Of a stretch of DNA of 64,000 nucleotides, positions 17,388-25,397 are shown piece after piece. The translations under genes and the position numbers were made by a program. The stretch covers positions 22,889 through 86,888 of the forward strand of contig JAEERC010000072.1 of NCBI GenBank assembly GCA_016285645.1, in the 5' to 3' direction. Within the stretch, counting starts at the first letter, position 1; every line of letters starts with the position of its first letter. Under the pieces are notes generated by a model. That model did not search any database and was not told the origin of the DNA. It saw only the letters and a program-made list of their open reading frames with translations. The stretch is from Clostridiaceae bacterium. Lineage in GTDB: Bacteria; Bacillota; Clostridia; Oscillospirales; Acutalibacteraceae.

Positions 17388-18060
17388 TCTCCGCCTCCAG
17401 AACATAACCGAGCCCGCGGTTGGCGTGAACCGTGACCTTCGAGCCGATTGACCTGAGCTTTTTCCGCAGGTTGGAAATGTGAACCCACACAACGTTTATT
17501 TCGGCGTCCGAGTCCCAGCTCCAGACTTTTTCCATTATTCTGTCGGCTGAAAACACCGTTCCGGGCGAGTGCATAAGCAGCTCGAGAACCTGAAACTCAC
17601 GCCCGCTGAGTCTGACTGATTTTCCCGTCGAACATTTAAGAATATCGCCTGACGGGTTGAGCGATAAATCGCCGTAAGCCAGAACGGAAGGGCGGTAGTC
17701 CTCGCGCCTTCTGAGCATTGCCCGCACACGGCTGAGAAGCTCGTCCGTGTCAAAGGGCTTGGGCAGGTAATCGTCCGCGCCAGTGTCAAAGCCTGTTATC
17801 CTGTCATCTTTTTCCGCTTTCGCGGTGAGCATCATAACAGGGGTTTTGCAACCGTCGGAGCGTATGCGGCGAAGCACTTCAATACCGTCCATTTTCGGCA
17901 TCATAATATCGAGTATAATTGCGTCATAGTCGTCCGCTCCCGCGTATTCGTAGGCGGAAAGCCCGTCGTTGACGGCGTCGACCGTGAACTGATTCTTTTC
18001 GAAAAAAGCTGTGAGGACTTCGGCAAGGTCCGGCTCGTCCTCGGCAATAAGCAGTTTCAT
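17380..18060 (-). CDS. OmpR-family response regulator
   Basis: 226 residues. The receiver domain (1-115) has the acidic pair Glu7/Asp8, phospho-acceptor Asp51 in AIILDIMMPKMDG, Thr79 and Lys101 in DDYLPKPF. A winged-helix Trans_reg_C domain follows (about 130-224), with LSGREFQVLELLMHSPG and VWVHISNLRKKL. It pairs with the overlapping histidine kinase gene. OmpR-family regulators bind direct repeats with about 11-bp periodicity; two such repeats occur in the divergent region at 19588-19640, upstream of the VTC gene and the lipoprotein gene. It has its own candidate promoter. Confidence 0.95.
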   Translation of the reverse strand: MKLLIAEDEPDLAEVLTAFFEKNQFTVDAVNDGLSAYEYAGADDYDAIILDIMMPKMDGIEVLRRIRSDGCKTPVMMLTAKAEKDDRITGFDTGADDYLPKPFDTDELLSRVRAMLRRREDYRPSVLAYGDLSLNPSGDILKCSTGKSVRLSGREFQVLELLMHSPGTVFSADRIMEKVWSWDSDAEINVVWVHISNLRKKLRSIGSKVTVHANRGLGYVLEAEND

Positions 18061-18079
18061 TTATATCACCACCGCGGTA

Positions 18080-18108
18080 ATTATATTATATTTCGCGGGC
18101 AAAATCAA
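18080..18108 (-). promoter_or_regulatory. Internal promoter for the two-component genes
   Basis: Minus-strand TTGATT (18108-18103), 17-bp spacer, TATAAT (18085-18080), 20 bp before the regulator start. It would give basal expression apart from the upstream VTC promoter. Confidence 0.65.
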
Positions 18109-18135
18109 TGGTGTGACCGCCGCTTTTATTGAGGT

Positions 18136-18816
18136 TTAAAGCGCTTCGCCCGTCATATACTTGCTGCAGGTTATGTTGAGATTACCGTTTCTTGTACGGA
18201 TTTCATCGAGAAATTCCTTGGGCATTTCGGGGCTTTTGAGCGATACGGTGTACTGCAGTTCAAACATTGTTCCCATATTTGTTGTTTTGACCTTTTCAAG
18301 TTCGGATTTGTTTGTGTAGCGGGTAAAAAGATCGTCAAAAATCCCGTCGTAATCGAGGTTTTCGGGAATTGTGATTTTGAGGGTGCGCAGGGAATTGTCT
18401 CTGTTGCCGAATTTAAGGGCGTTGAGCAGCAGCATGGCGGCTCCGACAATTACAAAGAATACCGCCGCCAGGGTGAGATATCCCATTCCCGTCGCAAGGC
18501 CGATTGCCATAGCCAGAAAAATCGCGCCTATTTCCTTTGCCGTACCGGGAGCGGAACGAAAACGCACAAGCGAGAAAGCGCCCGCCACGGCGACTCCCGC
18601 GCCTATGTTGCCGTTTACAAGCATAATCACCGTCTGTACCACCGCGGGCAGAAGGGCGAGCGTTACGGCGAAGCTCTGTGAACAGCGGTTTCTGAACATA
18701 TAAACGGCCGAAGTGAGTATTCCCAGCACAAGCGACACCGCCGAGCACATCATAAAGGTTTTTATTGTTATATCAGAAGTGATTACGGAAGAAAAGTCAA
18801 ATATTGATTCAAGCAC
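18136..18816 (-). CDS. DUF4956 membrane protein
   Basis: 226 residues with about four to five membrane helices in the first 150 and a cytoplasmic alpha/beta tail of about 75. The central conserved stretch GAFSLVRFRSAPGTAKEIGA is characteristic of DUF4956, which is of unknown function. Such genes often sit beside VTC-type polyphosphate polymerase genes, as here: the VTC gene overlaps its start by 8 nt. A role in moving or sensing a polyphosphate-related product at the membrane is conceivable but is only inference from context. Confidence 0.87.
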   Translation of the reverse strand: MLESIFDFSSVITSDITIKTFMMCSAVSLVLGILTSAVYMFRNRCSQSFAVTLALLPAVVQTVIMLVNGNIGAGVAVAGAFSLVRFRSAPGTAKEIGAIFLAMAIGLATGMGYLTLAAVFFVIVGAAMLLLNALKFGNRDNSLRTLKITIPENLDYDGIFDDLFTRYTNKSELEKVKTTNMGTMFELQYTVSLKSPEMPKEFLDEIRTRNGNLNITCSKYMTGEAL

Positions 18817-19546
18817 TTAAAAGCATCTCCTTTTTTAAGACCTCGCGGCCGTTTTTCATTATTTTTGTTTTGTAGCAGGTTCCGTATTTTGAAAAGGAAA
18901 CCGGAGTTATTTCAAGCCCGCTGAGCGCTCTGCACAGCCAAAGCGGGCAGGCGTCGGGTATTTTGATTTCCATAAGAATCAGACCGTTGTCAAGCAGCGG
19001 CAGACCGTCATCGCCCTCGCTTAAACTGAGCCGGTCAAGTCTGTAACGGATGTTTGTGTCAAAGGTCACGCGCAGTTCCGGGTCATCCCTTCCCTGAAAG
19101 GCCTCGCGGTCGTAGGCGATGAATGCCGCGGGCTCAGAACGGTAAAGGGACTGAAAATATTCAATCTCCCTGCCTATCTGGTTTATTTCCCCGCATTGTT
19201 CTCCGTTCTTGAGGAACGCCTGAACACGGCAGTTCTCCATTGAAACCCTTCTTTTGTAAACAACGCCGTCATACTTCTTTTTGAGCTCCACAAACACCCT
19301 GTCGTGCCCGCCGGGCACACCGTAGCTTCTCACACGCAGCTTTTCCTTGTAAACCGGTTTTTCGAGCGAAGCCCTGATTAGACTGTAATTATCGGTATCG
19401 TAATAAATATTACATAATGTATATTCGGCGTAGTCGTCCGGCTTTATGTGCGGGGCGGCTGTTTTTCTGAACGCCTCATACTGATTTTCTGTCAGAAAGT
19501 ATTTCTTTTCATACCTTCTGAAACAGGTTCTTATCTGTTGCTGCAT
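18809..19546 (-). CDS. VTC-domain polyphosphate polymerase-like protein
   Basis: 245 residues forming one VTC domain (tunnel fold of the triphosphate tunnel metalloenzyme superfamily). Basic and acidic beta-strand motifs expected to line the tunnel are present: RYEKKYFL (about 11-18), KEKLRVRSYG (67-76), VELKKKYDGVVYKRR (86-100) and LILMEIKIP (about 192-200). In yeast Vtc4 this domain makes polyphosphate from ATP. Bacterial homologues are annotated by domain and mostly untested. It is the first gene of the set with DUF4956 and the two-component system. Domain call is sure; enzyme activity is inferred. Confidence 0.88.
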   Translation of the reverse strand: MQQQIRTCFRRYEKKYFLTENQYEAFRKTAAPHIKPDDYAEYTLCNIYYDTDNYSLIRASLEKPVYKEKLRVRSYGVPGGHDRVFVELKKKYDGVVYKRRVSMENCRVQAFLKNGEQCGEINQIGREIEYFQSLYRSEPAAFIAYDREAFQGRDDPELRVTFDTNIRYRLDRLSLSEGDDGLPLLDNGLILMEIKIPDACPLWLCRALSGLEITPVSFSKYGTCYKTKIMKNGREVLKKEMLLSA

Positions 19547-19572
19547 CGCGGCGCCTCCTTTCGTCTGACTAA

Positions 19573-19653
19573 AGTATAAACGCCCTTCTTAAAGAGAACC
19601 TAAAGGAAAAAACTTTTTTTCTTTAACTTCTCTTTAGGTTGACGGATTAAAAT
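19573..19653. promoter_or_regulatory. Divergent promoter region with two CTTTA-N6-CTTTA direct repeats
   Basis: Leftward: CTTTA half-sites on the minus strand begin at 19605 and 19594 (11 bp apart), then -10 TATACT (19578-19573). Rightward: CTTTA half-sites begin at 19621 and 19632 (11 bp apart), then -10 TAAAAT (19648-19653). In both directions the second half-site begins 16 bp before the -10, replacing a good -35. That is the layout expected for activation by an OmpR-family regulator. AACCTAAAG and CTTTAGGTT also make a 9-bp inverted repeat. Confidence 0.75.
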
Positions 19654-19700
19654 GCAGACAAATAAAAAACCGGCGGACGCCGGACAAGGAGGTTATATAA

Positions 19701-20993
19701 ATGAAAAGAAAAAACATTGTTGTTGTGTCGGCGGTAATTATCGCGGTTTGCCTGATGCTCACGGGATGCCTTGCGAAAACGGCAACGGAAACAAGCGAAA
19801 CCGGTTCCGCTTCAGTTCAGACCGCGGTGAGTGAGGCGGATGAAAAAAACGCCGTAAAGATTGCTCTGAAAGGCAATACCGCGGAGATATCGGGTGACGC
19901 GGCGGTATATGAGAACGGGAACATTTTAATCGGAAAAGGCGGAACATACTCAATAAGCGGGGAACTGACCGCGGGTAAAATAACCGTTGACGCTTCCGAT
20001 GAAGATGTAATCCTTATTTTAAACGGCGCTGAAATCACCTCGACCGATTCCGCTGCAATCAATATTGTAAAGGCGGGCAGCGTTATTATAAGTGTAAAAG
20101 ACGGCACACAGAACTCGCTGACCGACGCCGCTGTTTACGATTTTGACAACGCTTATTCCGACAAGGCGGAGGAGGAGCCGAATGCCTGCGTGTTCTCAAA
20201 ATGCGATCTCACGGTTACGGGCGGAGGCAAGCTCACCGTGAACGGCAATTATTCAAACGGCATAAAGAGCAAGGACACCCTGACCGTTGAAAAGGCTGAT
20301 ATAACCGTAAACTGCAAAAATAGCGCGCTTACGGGGAATGACGCCGTTAAAGTAAACGGGAGCACCCTTGATTTAACCGCCGGAAGTGACGGTATTCATT
20401 CGAACGCCGATGTTGAAATCAATTCAGGCAGTATTACAATCAAAGCGGACGACGACGGTATTCACGCCGACAGCGGCGTTACCGTAAACGGCGGCACAAT
20501 CGATGTAACCGCCCGCGAGGGTATTGAAGGAACGACCGTAACCGTAAACGACGGCAAAATCAGCATAAACGCCGGCGATGACGGAATCAACGCCGCTCAG
20601 AAGACGGAGGGCATAACTCCCGAGGTTGTAATAAACGGCGGCGAAATAAACATTACCATGGGCGCGGGAGATACGGACGCCATAGACGCGAACGGCAACA
20701 TCACGATTAACGGCGGTAAAATAAACATTACCGGTCAGTCGGGCTTCGATTATGACGGCAAGGCGGAATTAAACGGCGGCGAGGTTTATTTAAACGGCGA
20801 AAAGATAACCGAAATCACAAATCAGTTCGGCGCGGGGCAGGGCGGCTTCGGTTTTGCTCCGCAGGGCGGCAGTCCCGGCTTCGGCAGGGGCGGAAACCGC
20901 GGCTTCGCTCCGGGGAATGAAAGCTTCCCCGAACCGCCTGAAGCACAGCCCGCGCAGGGCGCCGAGGCACAGAACACGGCGCAGGGCGCCTGA
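19701..20993 (+). CDS. Lipoprotein with Cthe_2159-type beta-helix (carbohydrate-binding) domain
   Basis: 430 residues with an N-terminal lipoprotein signal (LTGCLAK, lipobox Cys about 23). From about 50 to 375 it is a repetitive right-handed beta-helix: INSGSITIKADDDGIHADSG, VNGGTIDVTAREGIEG and INGGEINITMGAGDTDAID, with NGG turns and Asp-rich loops that may bind calcium. This is the pattern of the Cthe_2159 family, whose founding member binds acidic polysaccharide. The C terminus is a Gly/Pro/Phe-rich and Gln/Ala tail, low complexity. It is transcribed divergently from the VTC set and shares its direct-repeat operator. GGAGG precedes the ATG. Family assignment is good; the ligand is unknown. 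Confidence 0.87.
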   Translation: MKRKNIVVVSAVIIAVCLMLTGCLAKTATETSETGSASVQTAVSEADEKNAVKIALKGNTAEISGDAAVYENGNILIGKGGTYSISGELTAGKITVDASDEDVILILNGAEITSTDSAAINIVKAGSVIISVKDGTQNSLTDAAVYDFDNAYSDKAEEEPNACVFSKCDLTVTGGGKLTVNGNYSNGIKSKDTLTVEKADITVNCKNSALTGNDAVKVNGSTLDLTAGSDGIHSNADVEINSGSITIKADDDGIHADSGVTVNGGTIDVTAREGIEGTTVTVNDGKISINAGDDGINAAQKTEGITPEVVINGGEINITMGAGDTDAIDANGNITINGGKINITGQSGFDYDGKAELNGGEVYLNGEKITEITNQFGAGQGGFGFAPQGGSPGFGRGGNRGFAPGNESFPEPPEAQPAQGAEAQNTAQGA

Positions 20994-21020
20994 TAATTTA
21001 CGCTGCGTTCAGAAAAGGAA

Positions 21021-21059
21021 CCCCCGGACACATAAAGTGCCCGGGGGCTGATATTTTTA
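21021..21059. terminator. Terminator between the lipoprotein and NSS genes
   Basis: Arms CCCCCGGACAC (21021-21031) and GTGCCCGGGGG (21037-21047) with one mismatch, then ATATTTTTAT. Confidence 0.8.
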
Positions 21060-21069
21060 TTGTGTGAAG

Positions 21070-22416
21070 TTATATGCTCAGTATTCCGAAACTCTGAAGT
21101 ATGCCCGACACGAGAATGGCGAAAATGAAAACGGGGGCAATCCACTTTACCATAGCGATATAGAACTTTTTCATTCCGAAAGGTCCGTTGAGTTCTATTT
21201 CGCTTATTACGGCGTCGGGCTTTATCACAAAGCCCACAAGCACGCAGGTAAGCATTCCCACAAGCGGAAGCATTACGCTGTTTGAAACAAAGTCGAGGAA
21301 GTCGAGAATATCGAAGCCGAGCAGCGTTACATCGCTCCATATTCCGAAGCCGAGCGAGCAGACCGTTCCGAGCGCGATACCGTAAACGGAAACGGCGAGC
21401 GTTGCCGCGGTGCGGCTTATTTTAAACTCGTCGATTATGCCGGCGACTATCGCTTCAAGAATTGACACGGAGCTTGTGAGAGCGGCGAAAAGAACGAGGA
21501 AGAAGAACAGGGCGCCGATTACTCTGCCCGCGGGCATTGCCGCGAAAACTTTCGGAAGGGTTATGAACATAAGCGAGGGACCTGATGAGAGGGCCGCCTC
21601 ATCTCCGCCGGAGAAGCTGAAAACCGCGGGGATTATCATAAGACCGGCGAGCAGGGCTATCGCGGTGTCGAAAATTTCAATTTTATGGGCGGCTCCCGTT
21701 ATCTTTTCTTCCTTTGAGAAGTAAGAGCCGTAGGTTATCATAATGCCCATGGCGAGCGACATCGAATAGAAAAGCTGACCGAGTGCCGCGAGCACGGTTT
21801 TGAAGCTCAGACGGCTGAAATCGGGCAGAAGATAGTAGCGCATTCCCGCCGCGGAGCCGGGTCTTGTAACAACAAACACCGAAAGGGCTATCGTGATTAT
21901 GAGCAGCAGGGGCATAAGGACTTTGCTCAGGTTCTCAATTCCTCTGTTTACGCCGAAAAGCACCACAAGAACAGTTATGACGAGGAACACGAAGAACCAT
22001 ATAAGAGGATTTGCCGTTGATGATATATAATCGGTGAAATAGGAGTCTGTCGCCGCGTTCTCACCGGTAATCATAACCGTCGTGTATTTTGTCACCCAGC
22101 CGCCGATAAGGCAGTAGTAGGGGAAAATCAGCACGGGCACGAAGGTGGCGAGTTTGCCGAGCCACTTCCATTTTTTATTGAGAGCGCCGAAGGCGGAGAG
22201 GGGGCTTAACTGAGTTTTGCGCCCTATCGCGATTTCGGTAACCATCAGCACGGAGCCGAAGGTAAGCGCGAGGATGATATAAACAAGCAAAAAAATACCG
22301 CCGCCGTGTTTTGCGGCAAGATATGGGAATCTCCACAGGTTTCCGAGCCCGACCGCCGAGCCCGCCGCGGCAAGGATGAATCCCAGTTTGCCGCTGAATG
22401 TGTTTCGTTTTTCCAA
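21070..22416 (-). CDS. Neurotransmitter:sodium symporter (NSS/SNF) family transporter
   Basis: 448 residues with eleven to twelve membrane helices. The family signature in helix 1 is clear: AAAGSAVGLGNLWRFPYLA (about 14-32), where the unwound Na+/substrate site lies. Helix 6 shows LGQLFYSMSLAMGIMITYGSY. Bacterial members such as MhsT and TnaT take up amino acids with sodium, so amino acid uptake is likely, with the exact substrate unknown. The start is TTG at 22416, placed by the conserved N terminus and GGTG 7 nt upstream. It is monocistronic. Confidence 0.92.
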   Translation of the reverse strand: MEKRNTFSGKLGFILAAAGSAVGLGNLWRFPYLAAKHGGGIFLLVYIILALTFGSVLMVTEIAIGRKTQLSPLSAFGALNKKWKWLGKLATFVPVLIFPYYCLIGGWVTKYTTVMITGENAATDSYFTDYISSTANPLIWFFVFLVITVLVVLFGVNRGIENLSKVLMPLLLIITIALSVFVVTRPGSAAGMRYYLLPDFSRLSFKTVLAALGQLFYSMSLAMGIMITYGSYFSKEEKITGAAHKIEIFDTAIALLAGLMIIPAVFSFSGGDEAALSSGPSLMFITLPKVFAAMPAGRVIGALFFFLVLFAALTSSVSILEAIVAGIIDEFKISRTAATLAVSVYGIALGTVCSLGFGIWSDVTLLGFDILDFLDFVSNSVMLPLVGMLTCVLVGFVIKPDAVISEIELNGPFGMKKFYIAMVKWIAPVFIFAILVSGILQSFGILSI

Positions 22417-22449
22417 AATTATACACCGCCTTCAAAATTGTACATTTAA

Positions 22450-22478
22450 TTTATATCATATTCAGAATGATTTTTCAA
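22450..22478 (-). promoter_or_regulatory. Promoter of the NSS transporter gene
   Basis: Minus-strand TTGAAA (22478-22473), 17-bp spacer, TATAAA (22455-22450). Confidence 0.68.
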
Positions 22479-22544
22479 TGCAACTTGTGTTTAATTATTC
22501 TTTTACTACGCGCGTTAAATTGTATGTTTTTCCGAAAAGGAAAA

Positions 22545-22563
22545 GCGGGCGTTTCACGCCCGC
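22545..22563 (-). terminator. Terminator of the DUF2156 gene
   Basis: Perfect 8-bp stem GCGGGCGT/ACGCCCGC with a 3-nt loop, 5 nt past the stop, followed on the minus strand by CTTTTCCTTTTC. Confidence 0.7.
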
Positions 22564-22568
22564 GGATT

Positions 22569-23450
22569 TCACAGGTCAATTTCAACAAAGAATTTTTCAA
22601 CCATCGCGCACGGGTGATATGAGAGTTTGGATTTGCGAAGCCCTTCATCGCCCGAATCGTCCTCGCGGTTTACATATTTAACCTTTTCGCCCGCATATTT
22701 TTCGAGGAACAGATGGGTCAGCACGGGGTAAACGCCGTCAAACGAGGTGTTCGCCTTCTCAATGTGAACGGTCAGCATATCACCGGTTATCTCGCCGCAG
22801 GAAAAGCCCGCGACCGCGCCGTCAACCTTGAGAATGCCCGTGAGAAAGCCGTATTTATCGAGGTTTTTAAGCACATCAAGCACGGCCTTTGTCTCTTCAC
22901 TCGCCTGTTCGCTGTCCTTCGATTCGGCGCGTTTTTCGGCAAGAAGCGCGCAGGCGTCAATATCCTCAGCCGTGATTTCACCGAAGGTGTAACCGGGATA
23001 AAGACGGCTGAACTTGTTTATGTGATTTCGCTGTGCCGAGTATTTTTTACCTGTCAGGTTTTTAATCATATCCGCCTCATACAGATAGTCCGCCCACATA
23101 TCCTCGGCGTAGTATCTGCATTCGGGGTAAACGCTTTTGATTTTTTCAATCATCTCTTTCTCTACGGAATAAAAGTGCATGGGCTTTCCCGTTTCGCGGC
23201 AGTGGTTTTCAATTTCGCGCACGGCCTCTTCAAAATACTCCGAGTGGGGCAGCAGAAACGCCTCTTTTCCGCCGTCATACCCGAGCGAGAAAACAAGGGC
23301 GTCGCCGCACACGGCATACTTCATATCGTAAAAATCGCGCCACATATAGATTATGCCGGTTGTGTAGTCGCTGGAATGTGACGCGCAGCGATCGAAATAT
23401 CCGCGCACGGTTTCAATATCTTCAAATGTAACTTTTTTAAAGCTGAGCAT
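22569..23450 (-). CDS. DUF2156 (phosphatidylglycerol lysyltransferase C-terminal-like) protein
   Basis: 293 residues with no membrane segment. It has a double GNAT-like fold as in DUF2156: an N-terminal part with YTTGIIYMWRDFYDMKYAV and a central AQRNHINKFSRLYPGYTFGEI (about 138-158). The C-terminal half includes VAGFSCGEITGDMLTVHIEKA and ends in KYVNREDDSGDEGLRKSKLS. In MprF this domain transfers an aminoacyl group from tRNA to lipid. Stand-alone soluble versions are common in Clostridia, and their substrate is not known. It has its own promoter and terminator. Confidence 0.85.
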   Translation of the reverse strand: MLSFKKVTFEDIETVRGYFDRCASHSSDYTTGIIYMWRDFYDMKYAVCGDALVFSLGYDGGKEAFLLPHSEYFEEAVREIENHCRETGKPMHFYSVEKEMIEKIKSVYPECRYYAEDMWADYLYEADMIKNLTGKKYSAQRNHINKFSRLYPGYTFGEITAEDIDACALLAEKRAESKDSEQASEETKAVLDVLKNLDKYGFLTGILKVDGAVAGFSCGEITGDMLTVHIEKANTSFDGVYPVLTHLFLEKYAGEKVKYVNREDDSGDEGLRKSKLSYHPCAMVEKFFVEIDL

Positions 23451-23483
23451 AAAATCTCCGTTATTATTTATTCTGTTACGGCA

Positions 23484-23512
23484 ATTTTACCTTTTATTCC
23501 GCGCAAGGTCAA
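23484..23512 (-). promoter_or_regulatory. Promoter of the DUF2156 gene
   Basis: Minus-strand TTGACC (23512-23507), 17-bp spacer, TAAAAT (23489-23484). Confidence 0.7.
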
Positions 23513-23550
23513 TAATATAAAACTAAATTAGTCTAAATCAACAAAAAATC

Positions 23551-23579
23551 TTGAAAGACAATACCTGTTCTGTTATCAT
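23551..23579 (+). promoter_or_regulatory. Promoter of the 592-residue protein/alpha-mannosidase operon
   Basis: TTGAAA (23551-23556), 17-bp spacer, TATCAT (23574-23579). Just upstream, an A/T-rich stretch with two TCTAAA/CTAAAT-like copies (about 23522-23540) might be a regulator site. Confidence 0.72.
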
Positions 23580-23608
23580 ATTTATATAAAAGAAAACGGA
23601 GGAGAGCA

Positions 23609-25387
23609 ATGAAACTGCCGTATATCTTATCACCACACCTCTCAAGAAAAAGCACCTTTTTCCCTCTTGATTGCAAAGAAGCGCCCGAAGCGCTTTTCAC
23701 CACTCACGCCGCCGCGCCCGATTTCAAGGATTTTCCTCTTCCTCTGCCCTCAAAAAAGAGCGATTACACCTGCAGCACCGTGACCGATGACGGCGCCGTC
23801 TGGACGGGGGCTTCAAACGGAGTAACAAGGGCGTGCCTCAGTGAGAAAAACAAACTTGACAGGGTTATGTTTTTCAGTTTTGAAAGGGATCTGCCCGACA
23901 ACGATGTCAGGAACATCTGCTCGGACGGCAACTCCGTGTGGGTGCTCACGGCTAAGGGCGTCACACATATAGAACTTATTATGCTCACCGCTGAGGAGAG
24001 GGCGGATATTCTGCTTGAGGAGACCCTGAGAATAGTCGACCGCAGGGGAATGGTCAGCCAGAAGCATCTGGCGGAGCGCGGAGACCTTGATTCGTTCCTG
24101 CCGCACGGTCACTCCGACAACGACGGCGGCTTTACCGCGGTTTTCGCCTCGGGCGAAATTTTCCGTTACGCCGTGCTCAAAAAAGAAAAAGGCGCCGATC
24201 ACCCCGATACACTCTCTGCCAAAGAGGTTGCCGTAAGGGCTGTTGAGGCGGTGCTTCTGCTTATGTATATTCACGGCAGGGGCGACGGCTTTGTGGCGAG
24301 AACCTATCTCTGCGCCGACGAGCCCGTGCCAGATGACGGTCTGTTTTTCAGAAAACAGGGCGGCAGGGCGACCTGCCTTGAAACAAGCGATTCAAAAGCG
24401 AGGGGAATCGTCGGGCTCACGGTTGACGCCTCCTCGCCCGTACCGGAGCGCCTCGCTAAGCTTTACAAAGACCTCGGTTATACCGACGACGACATAATCT
24501 ACAAAGCCGACACAAGCAGCGACGAAATTACACTCGAGTTTGTAATGATGTGGCTCTGGTGCCGCCTTATGCGCGATGCCGACCCCGAACTTACCTCGCT
24601 TGTGATTGAGAGCGCGAAAAATATTGTAAATCACATTATAGACAACAGATTCCGCCTGACCGACGCCACGGGCGAGAGCACAACCTGGGCGAGGTGGTAT
24701 CCCGAATATTTCGTCACCGAGGACGGCTGGGACGACGCCTGCCTCAATTCCGCCCAGATGCTTATGTATTTAAACGCCGTTATGGATATGACGGGCGAGG
24801 AGGGCAGATGGCAGGAGACGAAGGATTATCTGCTCTCGCTCGGTTACGCGGACCTCGGACCGAAGCATTTTGACCGCCATACAGCCGTGTGCGACGCGGG
24901 GGATGAGGATTTCATTGAAAACATAATGTACGGCGACCATATGCTCGCGACCGCCGCCTTTTATATCCTCTGCCGCACCGAAAAGGATGAAAACCTGCTT
25001 TCAACATACCGCAAGGCGTTTTCCACCTGGCGCTTCTCGATTGCGCGCGAGTTCAACCCCACCTACGATTTTCCGTATCTCGCCGCCTGCCCCGGTGAGG
25101 AACTCGATATGGAGCGCATAGCCGTATATTTTGAGCGCTCGAATATCAGCCGCCTCGCGAGCGAGGTGAGCCTTGTGGGCAGGCACGATGTGCCCGTCAA
25201 AAAGTACCGCGCTGGCTATAAGGAGAGCGGATATGTTCTGCCGCCCGATGAGAGATTTATTTCAAAGGTTGACCGCAATCCGCTTCAGTACAAAAACGAG
25301 GACAGCAGCGGAGCAATGTGCGTTGAAAGCTGTTACTACTACACGCTTGCCTACTGGATGGGCAGATTCTACGGCTTTATAGAATGA
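23609..25387 (+). CDS. Unrecognised protein: propeller-like blades plus alpha-helical domain
   Basis: 592 residues, no signal peptide, GGAGGAG before the ATG. I do not recognise a named family. Residues about 48-122 hold two repeats like Reg_prop beta-propeller blades: VTDDGAVWTGASNGVTR, and NDVRNICSDGNSVWVLTAKG. Residues about 300-590 are helical with aromatic-rich motifs (EFVMMWLWCRLMRD, TTWARWYPEYF, DGWDDACLNSAQMLMYLNAV) that resemble an (alpha/alpha)6 barrel as found in six-hairpin glycosidases and lyases. The next gene, a GH38 alpha-mannosidase, starts 10 nt after its stop, so a role in cytoplasmic glycan breakdown is plausible. No catalytic residues can be assigned. Confidence 0.7.
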   Translation: MKLPYILSPHLSRKSTFFPLDCKEAPEALFTTHAAAPDFKDFPLPLPSKKSDYTCSTVTDDGAVWTGASNGVTRACLSEKNKLDRVMFFSFERDLPDNDVRNICSDGNSVWVLTAKGVTHIELIMLTAEERADILLEETLRIVDRRGMVSQKHLAERGDLDSFLPHGHSDNDGGFTAVFASGEIFRYAVLKKEKGADHPDTLSAKEVAVRAVEAVLLLMYIHGRGDGFVARTYLCADEPVPDDGLFFRKQGGRATCLETSDSKARGIVGLTVDASSPVPERLAKLYKDLGYTDDDIIYKADTSSDEITLEFVMMWLWCRLMRDADPELTSLVIESAKNIVNHIIDNRFRLTDATGESTTWARWYPEYFVTEDGWDDACLNSAQMLMYLNAVMDMTGEEGRWQETKDYLLSLGYADLGPKHFDRHTAVCDAGDEDFIENIMYGDHMLATAAFYILCRTEKDENLLSTYRKAFSTWRFSIAREFNPTYDFPYLAACPGEELDMERIAVYFERSNISRLASEVSLVGRHDVPVKKYRAGYKESGYVLPPDERFISKVDRNPLQYKNEDSSGAMCVESCYYYTLAYWMGRFYGFIE

Positions 25388-25397
25388 GGTGAAACTT

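Noticed and set aside
18069..18098. CCGCG...CGCGG near-palindrome before the response regulator gene as a terminator
   Set aside because: The stem is only about 5 bp with a loop of about 18 nt and no T-run; it overlaps a better-supported promoter.
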